Positions 36,583 to 49,879 of a DNA stretch of 64,000 nucleotides are shown here, in pieces (the first letter of the stretch is position 1; the number at the start of each line of letters is the position of its first letter). The notes beneath the pieces were generated by a model. The model worked only from the letters and a program-made list of their open reading frames with translations. It did not search any database and had not been told where the DNA came from. Origin of the DNA: Epiperipatus broadwayi. Its lineage: Eukaryota; Onychophora; Udeonychophora; Euonychophora; Peripatidae. The position numbers and the translations under genes were made by a program. The DNA lies in the NCBI GenBank assembly GCA_028023455.1, contig JAQFVV010006354.1:1442115-1506114 (forward strand), read 5' to 3'.

Positions 36583-37583
36583 ATATATATATATATATAT
36601 ATATATGAAAAAGTCTTATTAAAAGGCTCTAAAAAAACTTTAAATTGTTTATTAATCCTCTAAAATTTTGAGACTTTTTATTGTTTTCTCTGGTAAAAGT
36701 TTTGGGAAATGCTCAACTGTTTTGTTTGTGTAAAATTTTTATTTTATTCTAAAACTCAATAAATTGCAATTTATTTCTTTTTAATTTAATGTTAAAACTG
36801 AATAATATTCTAAAACATCATAATGTAACATTTTATATATTTAAAAACTGATCTGCAAAGTTAATATTGTATCATCAATGTCCCAAAGATATTTGCATTG
36901 ATATTTTTTTGAAAACTTAACAAATTCTGATTTATTTACATTTTTAATGTGAACAAACCAAATGAAGGTAAAATGATGATCACTCTGTCAAATTTTGCTT
37001 CAAAATCTAATACTTTTCTAAAAAAATTACAAAATTTTAAAAGATTTTAATATTAAGTACATTATGACCAATTGTATTATAATATACTAACACAGTTGTA
37101 GTTTTTCTTTATATTATGGTTAAATTTATAAATTTTTAATTCTAAAAATAAAACATAAATAAATAAAATAAAAGTTACCTGTGTATTTCTTTATGATAAT
37201 AAATCAGATAGTGTGTAAAAACAATCAAAAATATGTTATAAACAAAAACCATATTAAATTATACTTCACTACATCAAAGATATTCTGATGAATGCTATTA
37301 AATAATTCCATAGAAATATAAAGAAAAATTAAAAGTGCAAATTGAAACTAAACTATATGTTAACATGCTTTATATTTTTAGATTAATGAATGAAAGAAAT
37401 AAAGATCTGTGAGCCAACTTTCAAAATTAGTTTTTGTACACCTTTTAATGTTAATAAGTTAATTAACAACATGAAAGACAAGTTACAAAAAGAGAACACA
37501 ACACAGACAGTGTATAGGATTCCATGCAACATCACAGGCTGCACTGGTGTATATTATGGTGAATCTTAAGATAATCTCAAATA
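36583..37583. other. AT-rich spacer
   Basis: The start is the remaining half of the TA tract interrupted by element 2 (to about 36606). Nothing else is supported. Confidence 0.65.
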
Positions 37584-37596
37584 AATTATTGCAGTA

Positions 37597-37640
<44 letters not shown>

Positions 37641-37653
37641 TACTGCAATAATT
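37584..37653. repeat. TA-cored perfect palindrome 1
   Basis: AATTATTGCAGTACTAATA at the left is the exact reverse complement of the right end, with a TA tract between them. Because TA is self-complementary, the whole 70 bases form a perfect hairpin or cruciform. Confidence 0.9.
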
Positions 37654-37655
37654 CA

Positions 37656-37693
<38 letters not shown>

Positions 37694-37697
37694 TGAA
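37652..37697. repeat. TA-cored perfect palindrome 2
   Basis: TTCATGTCTATAT pairs with ATATAGACATGAA across a TA tract. It abuts palindrome 1 end to end, making two consecutive hairpins with different non-TA flanks. Confidence 0.88.
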
Positions 37698-38040
37698 AAA
37701 CAGCCCAAAACATTAAGATTGTTTTTAAGACCATATACAATAAATTGGTCATATCTTTGATTCACAGACCATCAATCTATTATGTATGAGTATGATGAAA
37801 GAAAAAAAAAGCCAAGAAGATGTGGTTTATTTCCAACCATAGAAATGTAATAAATAAAAGAGAAAATAGTGTCTGGTTATCTAACAAATTGAATATTTAA
37901 ATAGATAAATTTAAATAGAAATGCATGATAATCACATTATAGTATAAATAAAGAGAAACAATAATTAATTTAAGACTGCTATGACTTTAGTGAACGTCAA
38001 CAAGATGATGAATCATAAAAATTACAAATCCAAACAAAGA

Positions 38041-38041
<1 letters not shown>

Positions 38042-38105
<64 letters not shown>
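38042..38105. repeat. (TA)n-(CA)n microsatellite
   Basis: About 27 TA units are followed by five ACs. Tyr/Ile-rich frames across it on both strands are artefacts. Confidence 0.95.
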
Positions 38106-38223
38106 AGAAACTGGAATAAACTGTACAACATTCAAAATTAGTTACCTTATGATGTGTCTGGCATCCTGAATAGAATTTCACCATAAAAATTTAAAAGTTT
38201 TGTTTAAAATATATCTTATGTAT

Positions 38224-38342
38224 TTGTTGACCAGGATATATCACACTGACACTTTATATCAATTTCAGCCTATTAATTTTGAGCAGTGCTATAATTTATT
38301 CATCTATGCTATTTTACATATGCATGGAAACACATCTATTTC
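38224..38342 (+). repeat. Dispersed repeat family R4, copy 1
   Basis: This aligns with 41622-41740. Shared blocks are TTGTTGAYCAGGATATAT, ACACTGA, ACTTTATATCA, and ATGCTATTTTACA followed by ATGCATRGAAACACA-like sequence. The copies are diverged. Function and class are unknown. Confidence 0.65.
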
Positions 38343-41300
38343 AAAGAAAAATAAATGCAAAATACTATTTTAATCTGGATACTCCATACATTTTTACACT
38401 CTTCTTTGTATAACATCTATAAAAAATAATTGACTATTTTAGAAAATTTAAGGTCAGCACGACTACCTTATAATCAGTTGAAGTGGAATTATCAAAGAAA
38501 TTTATGCTTTGCACTATACAGCACAGTCCATAGTATCTATAATAATACTAAGCATATGTTTGAACACTATAATGTAAAGTGAATATAAACTTCTTTTTTT
38601 TTTAAATGTAAAATGTAAAAAAAAATAGCTATTGATATAATTTACGATACATATAAAACGTATGTACTCACAATTGAATTATATATAATTAAAAACCTAA
38701 AATTAAACTAGTTAATAAAATAATCAAGATTACTCCAAATTCAACACTAAATCAGTCTAGACAAAGAAAATAACTCTAAAACACATTCAATGGTTTCACT
38801 GTTAAAAGCAGACTTCTCAAACATAAAGGTCAAAAATAAAACAACAAATTTATACTAAATATTACCCACAATTCCATCCCCAAACACTCTTAATATTAGA
38901 ATAATATTTAAACAAGTTAATTTCTTCAGAACTATAAATTTTTTAATAATAAAGGTTCATTAATATTAAAGTTGTTTTAATATTAAGGGTGTCTAAGATA
39001 TAAGTGGAATTCTGATTAATATTTAATACAAATTTGTTATTTTCTTTTAGTCCTTTATATTTGAGAAGTATGCAGCAGTGAAACCATTGTCTGGGTTTTA
39101 GAGTTTATTTTCTTTGACTGATCTGACTTAATAGTGAATATGGGATAATTTTGCTTGAGTGTAAAATAATACATTCATTATTTTTTTTAAATTTATAAAT
39201 GTTGTAATAAAACACATATCACAGTTGTTAGCACAGATACACACCATATGTGTTTAAGTCTAGATGAGGGATAATTAATCCATACAGGCTAAGGTTTTTC
39301 TGAGGTAAATAGTCTATAACATAACGATGGGATCAACCAATAGTGATCAAAAGAGGGATACCTAACTGTTATTTGTATAGGCTGATGAGTGTCAATATGT
39401 TGACCATAAAAATAAATAATTAAATGGAAATATAATATAATCTTCACTTTTTATGAAGTATTATAATTTAATGGGCACAATCGTTTTATATTATAATCTT
39501 TATAATAACATAATAGTGAAAAAGTTTACTTTTACTATTGTGTTATTTAGTGAATTAATTTAAATAAATTTTCGATAATATATGCATAAATATTCACAGA
39601 TTAATTCTTTTAAAAACTTGTTATTGTGTCGAATAAAAATCATTAATACAATCTGTTGCTAAAAATTTGAATAATTTCTTATGGTCATTGTAAAAGATAG
39701 AGGGAGGAAAATATGTTTTAAATATACAATGTAATAGATGCATTTATTATTTACAATATACATATCTACTTATCGGCACTTACTCTTGCTGCATTTATAA
39801 AAATGACACAATAAAATTATATTTAAATATTACATTTAAAAATAATAATATAGTGCCCAGATAATGTTCTACATTTACAATTTACTACAGACTATTTTCT
39901 CTTTATTATTTACATTATATGCATTTTTTAGTATTGTAGATACATTTAATCATTTTCCCTCCATTTTTTTAAAAATAATCTTATAATAAGTTTTTTTCTA
40001 TTTATTTTACTTAAAACTGTTATTTTTCATTTTTATTATGTATATATTTTAAGTAATCTTTCTTAATAATTTGTTGTATATTGAAGATCATTTTAAAATT
40101 ATATTTATAATGTCAACATTTTTTTCTTATGTACTTATACACCAAAACATTATTAATTATGAGTTCTTTTATTCTAATTTTTAATTTATTATATATTGAA
40201 AAAAATTGAACAATTAGAAATGAACAGAGACAAAATTTATATATACAACAATCATGAAGTCTAAAATAACTGCAATACTCATTAAGTAATATTAGGTAAC
40301 AATTTTAAAGAACTTTAAGTTATTTGATAAAGGTTTGTATTTAATAAATATATTGTTTTATTCCTTATTTTGACAAAAGTCTAAATATTTACTATAACAA
40401 AAAAATAAAAATATTTTTGTCCAACACAATCATTTTTTTTGTAATGCATATTAATTACAAAATTAATTTTGTAATCTGTTTTTACTTAATGTATTCATTA
40501 TTAACCTTTTCCCTCTCTTTTTTGCAAGATATCATTGAGAAGTTTAATCATATTAGAAATATTTTATTTTTTACAATTAAATGTATATTATATACTGATA
40601 TTCTTTAAATTATAAGCTTATAAATGGAAGACATTCTAAAAATTACTATTTAAACTTTGTAAAATAAAAAAATTAAGTACTAATCCACATTTTTAACTAT
40701 AACAATGACACTTTTCATTATTAGATCATAATATTGTCTATTCATAAAAATTATAGAATGAAATGTTTATTATTTGAATTTGATTTTTAAAAAAGAAATA
40801 TTTTTTAGTTGATTCATTATAAAATAATGAAAATAAATTTTAAAAGTAAAAATTAACTTATTTTTATTAAAATTTCTCAAAAGAGTTTGTCACCAGTGTT
40901 TATGAAAGCAATTGTTATTAGACAATAAAAATTCAACTTTTATCATAAATATGTTTTTAAACTTGCCTTTTTAATTAAAAAAAAAACGTTTTTAAACAAA
41001 TTCTAATTGTAATCAAATATTATTTTGATTTAAAGTAAATATTTTACAAATATATTGCCTAAATAATTTTAATTACATAAATAAATTACTAAGGTCAGCA
41101 ACAGCAGCTTTACAAGCAGTTGTCCACTTCCCGGCTAATGCTATGATGCATGAGGGAAAAAAAAACCATATACTAAGAATTATCTTGAGGCCAAATAATC
41201 TGCTAATAAATGTATGCTAAAACATTGATAGTTTGTTTTCTTATTTAAATTTTGTATGAGATCTGTATGAAACTGACATCTTTGTATGTTTTTTGGAACT

Positions 41301-41621
41301 AATAATTTTAATTGACAATTTTTAAGCAAAAAAAAAATGTACCAGCAAATTAAAGTTATAGATATCTGCAAAATAACAAATGAAAGCTGAAGTGATAACA
41401 GTTCCATTATAATACAAAAACACTCAAAATAAGCAGCTTCAAAGGAAAAACAATTATTAATTTACATGTTAGTTGAGTTTGAACTCCCAAAGAATTAGCA
41501 GGTTGTTTTTTGTGATGTTTAAAACCCATATGTTTGTATTATATTCATGCAGCCATTGTTGAAGTTCAGAAATTATTGAAGCCAAGATAAGATGAGATAC
41601 ACTAATGTTTATCTATATAAT
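38343..41621. other. AT-rich spacer
   Basis: No gene, array or element recognised. Open frames at 40417-40608 and 41180-41407 look like chance frames in AT-rich DNA. Confidence 0.6.
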
Positions 41622-41740
41622 TGTTGATCAGGATATATTACACTGAAACTTTATATCACAAGCCAGTCTATTTATCCTGAATCTCTAGTGTAATATTTTA
41701 TTAATATATGCTATTTTACACATGCATAGAATCACAGATG
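41622..41740 (+). repeat. R4 repeat, copy 2
   Basis: Direct, diverged copy of 38224-38342 with the same block order. Confidence 0.65.
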
Positions 41741-42431
41741 AAATAAACTTTCTGTCAGTCATTTATAATATTGTTTATGTCTATAGCTCAAAAGCAAAAA
41801 AAAAAGACTGGAGAATAATATATTTTAAGTATTAACTCTATTATTATATAAAATCTCTTTATGTTTACTACTTAAAGAAAAAATAATAATCTGTATGAAA
41901 GATATAAATTAAATAGATTACCCAGCTAAAGATATAAAAAAAATAAAAGTGATCAGTATAAACTCTCCAGATGCTACAAAATATTAGGATTATATATTTT
42001 AAATTTTTATTATGATAATCATAAAATACTTTTTCTAGAGTTAGAGAAATATAATGGTATTACCAATGTTTTTTTTTTCTTCTAATTACAGATGAAACTC
42101 CTGATTTTATGTCGATAAGATATTGCTAAAATAATTTTAAATGCGAATTAATTAATAATTGAACATTTTTTGGAACATTTACATTTGTGTACGTATTGTA
42201 TATACATTTATTATTTAATTATCCATTTTTGGTTAAAATAGAAAAAAAAATTATTAGTGTAGTAATGATTGAAATATTTTGTATTATAGGACATAGTCAG
42301 TCTTCATATAGATATTTGTTTATTTAATCCTGCCATGCAACTTAAGTATTTTTATAAACTATAATTTAAACCATATTAAATCATTTACTACTTTGTGTTT
42401 TTCTGAAGGTTTGTAATGATGGTATTCCAGC

Positions 42432-42738
42432 TGTATTTTTATATTGGACTATTTACATCATCTAATATGTGTGTTGAATGTCTTTAGAAAAGTTTAATTC
42501 TATTTAAATATGTTTGCTGTGATATTACTAACAGTTAGTGCATATACTAACCTGTTTGCTGTGATATTACTAACAGTTGTTTGCTGTAATATTATTAACA
42601 GCTGGAGCTTATGCTAACCTGTTTGCTGTGATATTACTAACAGTTGAATGCATATGGTATGTTTAAATAAAATTAAGCTTTTCTAGAGATATTCAACACA
42701 CATATTAGATGATGGAAATAGTCCAATATAAAAATACA
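42432..42738. mobile_element. 307-bp inverted-repeat element with four internal tandem repeats
   Basis: The left arm starting TGTATTTTTATATTGGAC and the right arm ending GTCCAATATAAAAATACA are exact at their tips. Pairing continues inward about 80 bases through CATCTAATATGTGTGTTGAA and a TTTCTAGAAAAG-like segment to ATTTAAAT. The centre holds four copies of GTTTGCTGTGATATTACTAA plus CAGTT, at 42512, 42553, 42579 and 42621. There is no ORF. It is probably a MITE that gained tandem repeats in its loop. No target duplication is obvious. Confidence 0.8.
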
Positions 42739-42990
42739 TTTACTATTCTGTTTTTTTTTTCCAATTTATGGAATAATATTTGTATATGTTAATAGTCAAA
42801 TTCAGGACTATATATTTGTATAATACAGCACTTAGACTTTTAATTAACTATTTTCATTATGCTTTATAATCATTAATAATTAATTTAAGATATTCCAATA
42901 AAATTATTTAATGCTAGAATACATTGTATTTTCTCTTTTTTCACACTTACAGTTCTTGCATATTCCAAGGCTAGTTTGATGAATTGTGGA

Positions 42991-43040
<50 letters not shown>

Positions 43041-44346
43041 TTAGAATTAACATATATATATATATCCAGGGATATATACATAATTAATTAAAATACTTTT
43101 TCTTTTTAAACAAATATTTAAAAAAAATATTTTAACCTATAGTAATTTATTGCGTAATTAAAAATGGAAATGATTTTTAATGTGTAAGTTTTGAAAAAAG
43201 CTATTTTACTGTAATTTCTGATGAAAGCTAGTATTCTGGTTATAAGTGGCTGTGTAGAAACATAATTATGGTTGTTTTCATTACTATTTATTATATATAT
43301 ATTTCCTTTAGTTAGTTAATATATTTATTATTTTCTTATATATATATATATATATTCTCCTTTTTACATTGTAAACATTCGATTGTATATTTCCATTTGT
43401 ATTATTTATTTCATTGATTTTTCGTTTATTTAATAATTGTCTTATAACTATCTTTTTTCGTAAACTTCTATTATTTTTATTTTTAATTTATATTTCCTGT
43501 CTATATTACTAATTATTTTATTAATTATGTGCTAAGTACTTTTATTGAATTTAAAATCAATATATATCATTTATCAGTACTATTATTCTTTTATTTATTA
43601 CATATTTTACTTTTTATATTTTTTACATTTTTCCACTTATTTATTTATTAATCAGACTTTTTGGACGTTTTATATAATCACAATTAATTGCTTTAAATTT
43701 ATTCAATCAATTTTCATTTTACCAATTCATAGTTTGCTCATATGTTTAAAATTCAACCTAATCTTTTATTTATAATATTAATTTTACTACTATTGTTTAC
43801 ATCACAATACTAATTCGTCAATAATTCATAGAAAGTTTCTTTTTTTAAATATTTTGAATTCTATGCTTACTCTATTATTAATCTGTATTTTTTTCTTTAT
43901 TATAATGTTTATGATTTTAATCTGTTTCTTTTTTACTTTCTATATTAAACTTGATATTTTCATTTATTTAATTATTATACTTAAAAAATCTATCATTATT
44001 TCTATTATTTTCTTCAAACGTTGAAACATAGATGCTCACTAGGATCTAAGATATATAAAAAAAAGATTTTCGTTTAATATTTCTAAAACAGTTGTTTTCA
44101 AATTCGTATGTGTGTGTAGATATATATAAACTTTCTTTCCTAGTGGCTAATATTGTATACTAATTAAATGAACAATTCAACGCTGATTAGTATGTAAATT
44201 ACTTTAATATATATATTGAATCATCCCACACGACTAAGAAAGTTATCTTGGATTGTAATATATTTATAAATTTATTTCACAGAGGGCGGGGCTGAATTTC
44301 TTAGCCATGTGTAAATAGAAATAGGTTATGGGTAAGTTTAGTAAAT
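42739..44346. other. AT-rich spacer with TA tracts and a T/C-biased stretch
   Basis: (TA)n tracts are at about 42992-43038, 43054-43066 and 43340-43356. From about 43360 to 44000 the plus strand is strongly T over A and C over G, with very few G residues. The 76-residue hydrophobic frame at 43545-43775 is a product of that composition. Confidence 0.65.
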
Positions 44347-45760
44347 TTGGGAATGGTTGGAGCTTTAGTGAATCTCATTAAGAAATTCTATGAAAATAAT
44401 TACTATATGTATGATTTAGAGAATACTGAATCAGTTAAAGTTAATAATGAACTGCTACTAAGGCAAGGATGCCTATGTCACCTATTTTGTTTTGTTGTAT
44501 TTGAGAGATATGGAGAGAGCAATAGAAAGATTAGGAATAGGGGTAGAGATATCATTAATAGGTGGCAAGGGAATATATACATTACCACATTTTTTATTTG
44601 TGGATGATGACTTCTTGTGCACAGAAAGTAGGGAAGGTATGGAAGTTATGTTGAAGACATGCACAAGAGTTGGGAAAGAGATGGGATTAAATTTAGTGAA
44701 TAAAAATCAAAAGTAATGATGATTAATACTGGAAAAAAAGAAGATACTTTTTTTTTTATTGGAGGGTATATAATTAAGTGTGGTGAATAGGTATAACTAT
44801 TTGGAAATCATCTTAAATAATCAGTGAAATTGCTTAGGTGAATGGGAGAAAAAGTTTATAAATGAAACAAAGAACAGAAAAAGATTGATAAAAAGTTAAT
44901 AGTATTTTCATATAATAAATATATTGTAGCTATAATTTTATAGAAGGGAATGGCAGTAGCAGGGTTAACATATGGTAACGATGTGTTATGTATTAATAAA
45001 CAGGTGATGTATTATTTAAAAAAAATACAAAAAGAAGTAGGAATACATGCATTAAATGCAGATGTGTGGGTAACAAAGGAAGCAATTCAAAAAGAAATCC
45101 GATGGTAAAGTTTTTGTATAAGAGATGCAAAAAGCATTGTGATATATGGATAATAAAAGAATAGCCACAATAATATTTAATTGTGTTATGAGTAAAAGGC
45201 AGGCAACAAGATGGGTGAAAAAGGTTGTATGACATGCAGAAGGTTTGGTTAAAAAATTTATGTTAATATACTTATACAGAGGGTGGGATGATTGTGTTAG
45301 GAGAATTGTTGAGTGTTAGAGCAGCAAGCAATTGGATAAAAGAATAGATGCATTCATAAAAAATAGGGAGTTAGAGAGATGGAGAACTAGTATGGAAAGA
45401 AAAAAGAGTTTAAACATATATAGAAGTAAACAGAATATAGGGTGTGAGTTAATTTATGATGATAGCAAGGAAAGTAGTTTACTGTTTAAAATTTGAACAT
45501 GAATTTTAGAAGCAAGTGAAAATGTATGTGATTTAGTCTGCAATTTGAATAAGAAAGACATAGAAAATAGTAGGCATCTATTAGTTGAATGTAAATGCTT
45601 GCAACCAGAAAGGATATAAATAATGAAGTTGTGGAAAAATAAATATAAACAAAGTGACTATACAGAAAGTGTATTTTTGATTTTGTGCTGGGTTTGGGAA
45701 AAGATAGGGGAGGGGCATAAAAGTCATGAAGTTGACAGAGATTATGTTGTGGAAATGGAA
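44347..45760 (+). pseudogene. Non-LTR (LINE) reverse transcriptase relic
   Basis: The fragment begins with an NLIKKFYENN segment and carries RQGC (44461-44472), the strongly conserved block that in LINEs reads RQGCPLSP, here with mutated following residues. After a frameshift, LRDMERAIE leads to the catalytic region FVDDDFLC, with F-V-D-D at 44597-44608, and an EGMEVMLKTC helix. Later frames, broken by stops and shifts, keep LINE-like features: NYLEI...NNQ near 44800, VWVTKEAIQKEIRW near 45070, and near the end a Cys-His pattern (Cys at 45539, His at about 45574, Cys at about 45590) like the small C-terminal zinc motif of many LINE ORF2 proteins. The endonuclease domain and 5' part are absent, which fits the usual 5' truncation. 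The clade is not determined. The copy is dead. Confidence 0.8.
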
Positions 45761-45944
45761 TAGAGCAGGACAGAAAAGAATATGGCTAAAACTTAGGGTG
45801 AGAAATGGAAAGGGAAGGGAAGGTGGGAACCGTTTTCTCTGGGCAGATTCCAGACTCTGAAAAAGGAGAAGACACAGTACATCGGAATGTATGTAGGGGA
45901 TTTAATATTTGGATATTTATTTCAGCTTAGCATTAAAAACTGGG

Positions 45945-46037
<93 letters not shown>
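45945..46037. repeat. (TA)n microsatellite
   Basis: About 46 TA units without interruption, one of the longest in the window. Confidence 0.97.
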
Positions 46038-46040
<3 letters not shown>

Positions 46041-46181
46041 CCAAACAACTACTTAAGCTGTATGTACTTGTATTTACTCTCTTTACTTGTTTGTAATAAC
46101 CATTATTATGTTTAAAAATACAATTTTATAACTCATCTGTAATATATTTTGAATATTATAATCATTTATTTTAAGCTCTTT

Positions 46182-46340
46182 ATTTTTTTTTTTCTCAAAG
46201 CAACTTTATTAAGTCACTAAAGTATGATCCACTTGTGCAAGGATCACATTCTGTCACCTGCAGCAGTGGGCCATAGAGGCTACAATGTTACATTGATATT
46301 TTGAAACTGTGTGGTGGCTCAAGGCAACAGAACCGCCTTA
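46182..46340 (-). mobile_element. Possible retrocopied transcript end (SINE or processed fragment)
   Basis: Read on the minus strand, a fairly GC-rich stretch ends in AATAAA (46210-46205), and about 11 bases later in a run of A (the T run at about 46182-46193). That is the order expected of a reverse-transcribed, polyadenylated RNA. The body includes a small GATCC/GGATC hairpin (46227-46244). Its composition stands out from the AT-rich surroundings. I recognise neither a protein frame nor pol III boxes, and cannot fix a target duplication. Confidence 0.45.
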
Positions 46341-48918
46341 TACAATAGATTAGGTATTTTAGGTATATAAATTTGTAATTGCTTTTCTTCATTAATATTT
46401 CTGTTCATAAGTTTATTATTTATGCATTTTTTAATATAAATATTATATATAAAGATTTTAAGCTATTTTTGTTTTAAACTTTTCTCCATCATTCAATAAT
46501 TCTATCCATTTTTTTTTTTTTTTTGGTTACATTCCAAATAAATTTATCCTTGCTTCTATTCATTTTAATATCTTGATTTTTCATCACATTTTTTCATTTC
46601 TTTTTTGTATAAGTTCTTAGTTTCTCAATTATTTGACACTTAATATTGTAATAGGCACTCTTGGAGTGGCTGTAGCTAAAGCTATAACTCATGTATATAA
46701 AAAATATTAATGTGCATTAGTTTAGAGTTTATTTATTGCTATATAATCATGATAATCAATTAGATGTGGACTATATAAACATACTATTAAATGAGTGATG
46801 ATGATCTGTGTATATATATTTACCCACACACAAGAATAAAGCTATTTATTTTATTAAAGCTAAAATTTGTAATTTTACACTGTGATTATGTTATATATGT
46901 GAGGAATATTTTTATATTATTTTTAATAATCTCAAACATTTCACATTTGCAATTTTATTTTTTAAGTTGTTTACATGTTGGAACATGTTACAAAACAAAA
47001 GAAAATGATTAAAAGTAATTGTAAATGGTCCAACGCATCAATATATTTTTTTAAAAGTTTTATTAGTTATTTTCTCTGCTAATAAATTAAGAAATGTCAG
47101 GTGGCCATTATCATACCAAGTATTAAAATTCACTACTTTTAGGAACAAAAGCATCTGAGGAAATCAGCATCAATAATTGCAGAGAAAATCTGATTTTATT
47201 TTTGGATTTATATTTTTTAGTTTCAATTCCTTGTAATGGAAAAGTAAGAAAAATTTTCTTTGTATCAAAATTCTAAGTTGATGTTAATCAATTAAAGTTG
47301 TCTGAGAAAAACCAGAATAAAAATTAAAGATAATTTTTTTAAAAATCGAAATAAGTGATAATAACATTAAAATGCAAAAAGCTATATGCATTGTTTTAAT
47401 TCATTAGCCACCAAGTTAAGAGTTGGCTGATTCAATAGTTACATGGAGGGGTGCCCAAATTCATAGTGTATTGAGGTGTGCTATATAAGCTGTTCACATC
47501 ATGCTTATGTTGCATATTATTCTGATTATTAGTCTTCTCATTCATGTTACTCGTTTTGCTTGTATTGCGCTGATGGTTGTTGCTATGGTTGTTGTGGAGG
47601 AAAATCATGGCTGCAAAAATATTGTAGTGCTGTAATGAGCTACAGGCATCTGACTGATGATTTCCAGCTATGAGTTGCTGAGATCATGTACTAAGGCCAC
47701 ATTTAAGAAGGAGACATTGATTGTCCACTACCAAAGACATTAATAAGAAAGGGAATCGAGCTGAAATTGGCTTCCAATAAAAGTCCCTACAAATTAAAAG
47801 AATAAGTTGCAGACATATGTCTGGCGAAAGTGAAGTCCAGATGTATAGTACACTCAAAAACCTTGAAGTTTGAATAAAGTCTGAAAATGCCAGAGGATAG
47901 AAATTTTATTTCTTTACTATTTTTCTTTAAATATTGTTTGTATGTTTTCATGATCAGTAAAATGAATCTTATTAATATAAGCATTTTTGGGGGATAGTAC
48001 ACGTATGTCGAATTGTTTATTCACAAAGCATGATATTGTTTCATGTTAGACCTTCTTCTACATTAAGCTTAATATACCTAGATGTGCATATGTATATGTG
48101 CATGTTGTTTTTTTATTCTATTACTGCTTAGAACACACATATGCATATAGCCTAAAGAAATACAAATTGAGTGTTTTAGTTTTACTTTCCCACTGCATGT
48201 AATTGACTATACAATTGCATGCTTATAAAATTTATCAAATAATAGAAAGGATGTGTGAATAGACATGCATGTACAAACATATTTTCTTGATTTAATATAA
48301 ATTAGTGAAACACTCAACATATGCATGCGTGAGTAAAAACTCATAGCACTTCACTCAAAGATATTTATGTGAATTAAGGATGGGAGTTCGATAGCTAAAT
48401 CGCATAAACTTTACTGTTAATCTTTTAGTCATATTAAAATGCTGGAGGAGGCATGGAGAATATCTGTTTCTTTATGTATGTATTGAAGATGGGTTATTTG
48501 GAGTAAATAAATAATTGTTTTTCATTTTATAAATTATGTTTTTGTGAATGTCTCATTTATTTTCTCTGTCCAATAATATTTAGATATATTTCCAAGAGTT
48601 GCTTAATTCACCAATAATAACTTGAGATAAAAAGCGGACTGAGATACTGCTTTACTGGGGGTTAAAATTTAATGTCATGCAGATATCTGTTTTTTCATTT
48701 ATTTTTATATTTCATTGGTAGTTGTGCATCAATTGGGATGAGGTTTTCTCTTTCCAGGAGTGATGCATAAAAGCTAGGTTTAAATTCAGCCTCTCAAAAA
48801 TATACAGGAGCCAACTCTTTGATATCCATCAGAATGGCAAAAGAGTTTTAATAAGGAAGAGATCAGGGTATACAATCATGTTTTGGCTTGATTTCTCTCT
48901 CATTTAACAGTCCAGTAG
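46341..48918. other. AT-rich spacer with one GC-richer block
   Basis: About 47440-47790 is richer in GC than its surroundings and ends with CCAATAAAAG, so it might be another transcript-derived insert. No protein frame or poly(A) tail confirms this. Nothing else is supported. Confidence 0.5.
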
Positions 48919-49020
48919 CATAACTTTAGGATATAAAATACGGAAGAATATATTTTAATTGTTAAGGAGGATAACTTTAGGATATAAAATACCTAAAGAT
49001 ATATTTGAATTGTTAAAGAT
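48919..49020 (+). repeat. Tandem duplication, 51 bp x 2
   Basis: ATAACTTTAGGATATAAAAT starts both units (48919 and 48970). Each continues with a TATATTTRAATTGTTAARG-like end. Units differ at several positions. Confidence 0.85.
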
Positions 49021-49879
49021 GACATACTCTGATGTGCAATAGTTATTTCATGTTCAATCTGATGTGCATGGAAATAATTTACAGGGTAGTGGGTTGTCAA
49101 CTAGTACAGAAGGAATTGTCACCAAATGTGTATGGCCCAATACACTGTGGCCAGCATAGCAATAACATAGTGTCAAATGTAACAAAAAAGGTCTCAAAAT
49201 CTAAGTTGTTTTAAATTAAATTTTAAAAAAAGTTTTACGATTAAAAATTAAATAAACAAATTGGTTGGAGAGAGAGAGATGAGATACTGCACATATATAT
49301 AAACAACATATAAGTGTAAAAATGGGAGGAGAACTTCGATGATAATTTTTAGGTTGATTTTATTATTTAAAAAAGAGAAAAAAGTGGTGACCTCAGAAGA
49401 TAAAGATTTTTTAATATATTAGAATAATTAAAGTTTTGCTTTTATTTGTTTCTCATTGAAGTGAAATAGATGTAGGTAAAATGTAGAATAGCTGAAATGT
49501 AGTGTGGAAGGGACAGATAAATGGTGAATAAAATAGTAGGGAGTTAGGTACATGGTGCACTGCATATTTAGATAGACAAATAAATTTGTTAATAGAAATA
49601 ACAGCACATTTTTGCATTTCAATAATTATGTGATTAGTAGTATAAAATTGTGGCAAAGCAATTTAAGATTACTTATTAAATACTGGGTATTTTACATGTG
49701 GACAAGATTGCACTGTAGAAAAATGGAGCAAGAACATATAAGTGAAAAGGACTATGTGAATGGACAGACAATGAAGGAAAGTCAGCCTGAAAGACAAAAA
49801 TGCATGTAGCAAGCAGAAAAAGAAAGAAAAACACACAGGGGGAAATGAGGTCTTAATGGTAATGATGGAAACTCTTTTA

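Noticed and set aside
43545-43775. Hydrophobic 76-residue frame resembling a membrane protein
   Set aside because: It follows from the local T-rich composition. No start context, family resemblance or neighbours support it.
45887-46115. Two overlapping plus-strand frames rich in Ile-Tyr
   Set aside because: Translations of the (TA)n tract. The same applies to frames at 8291, 10077, 11853, 37981 and 37987.
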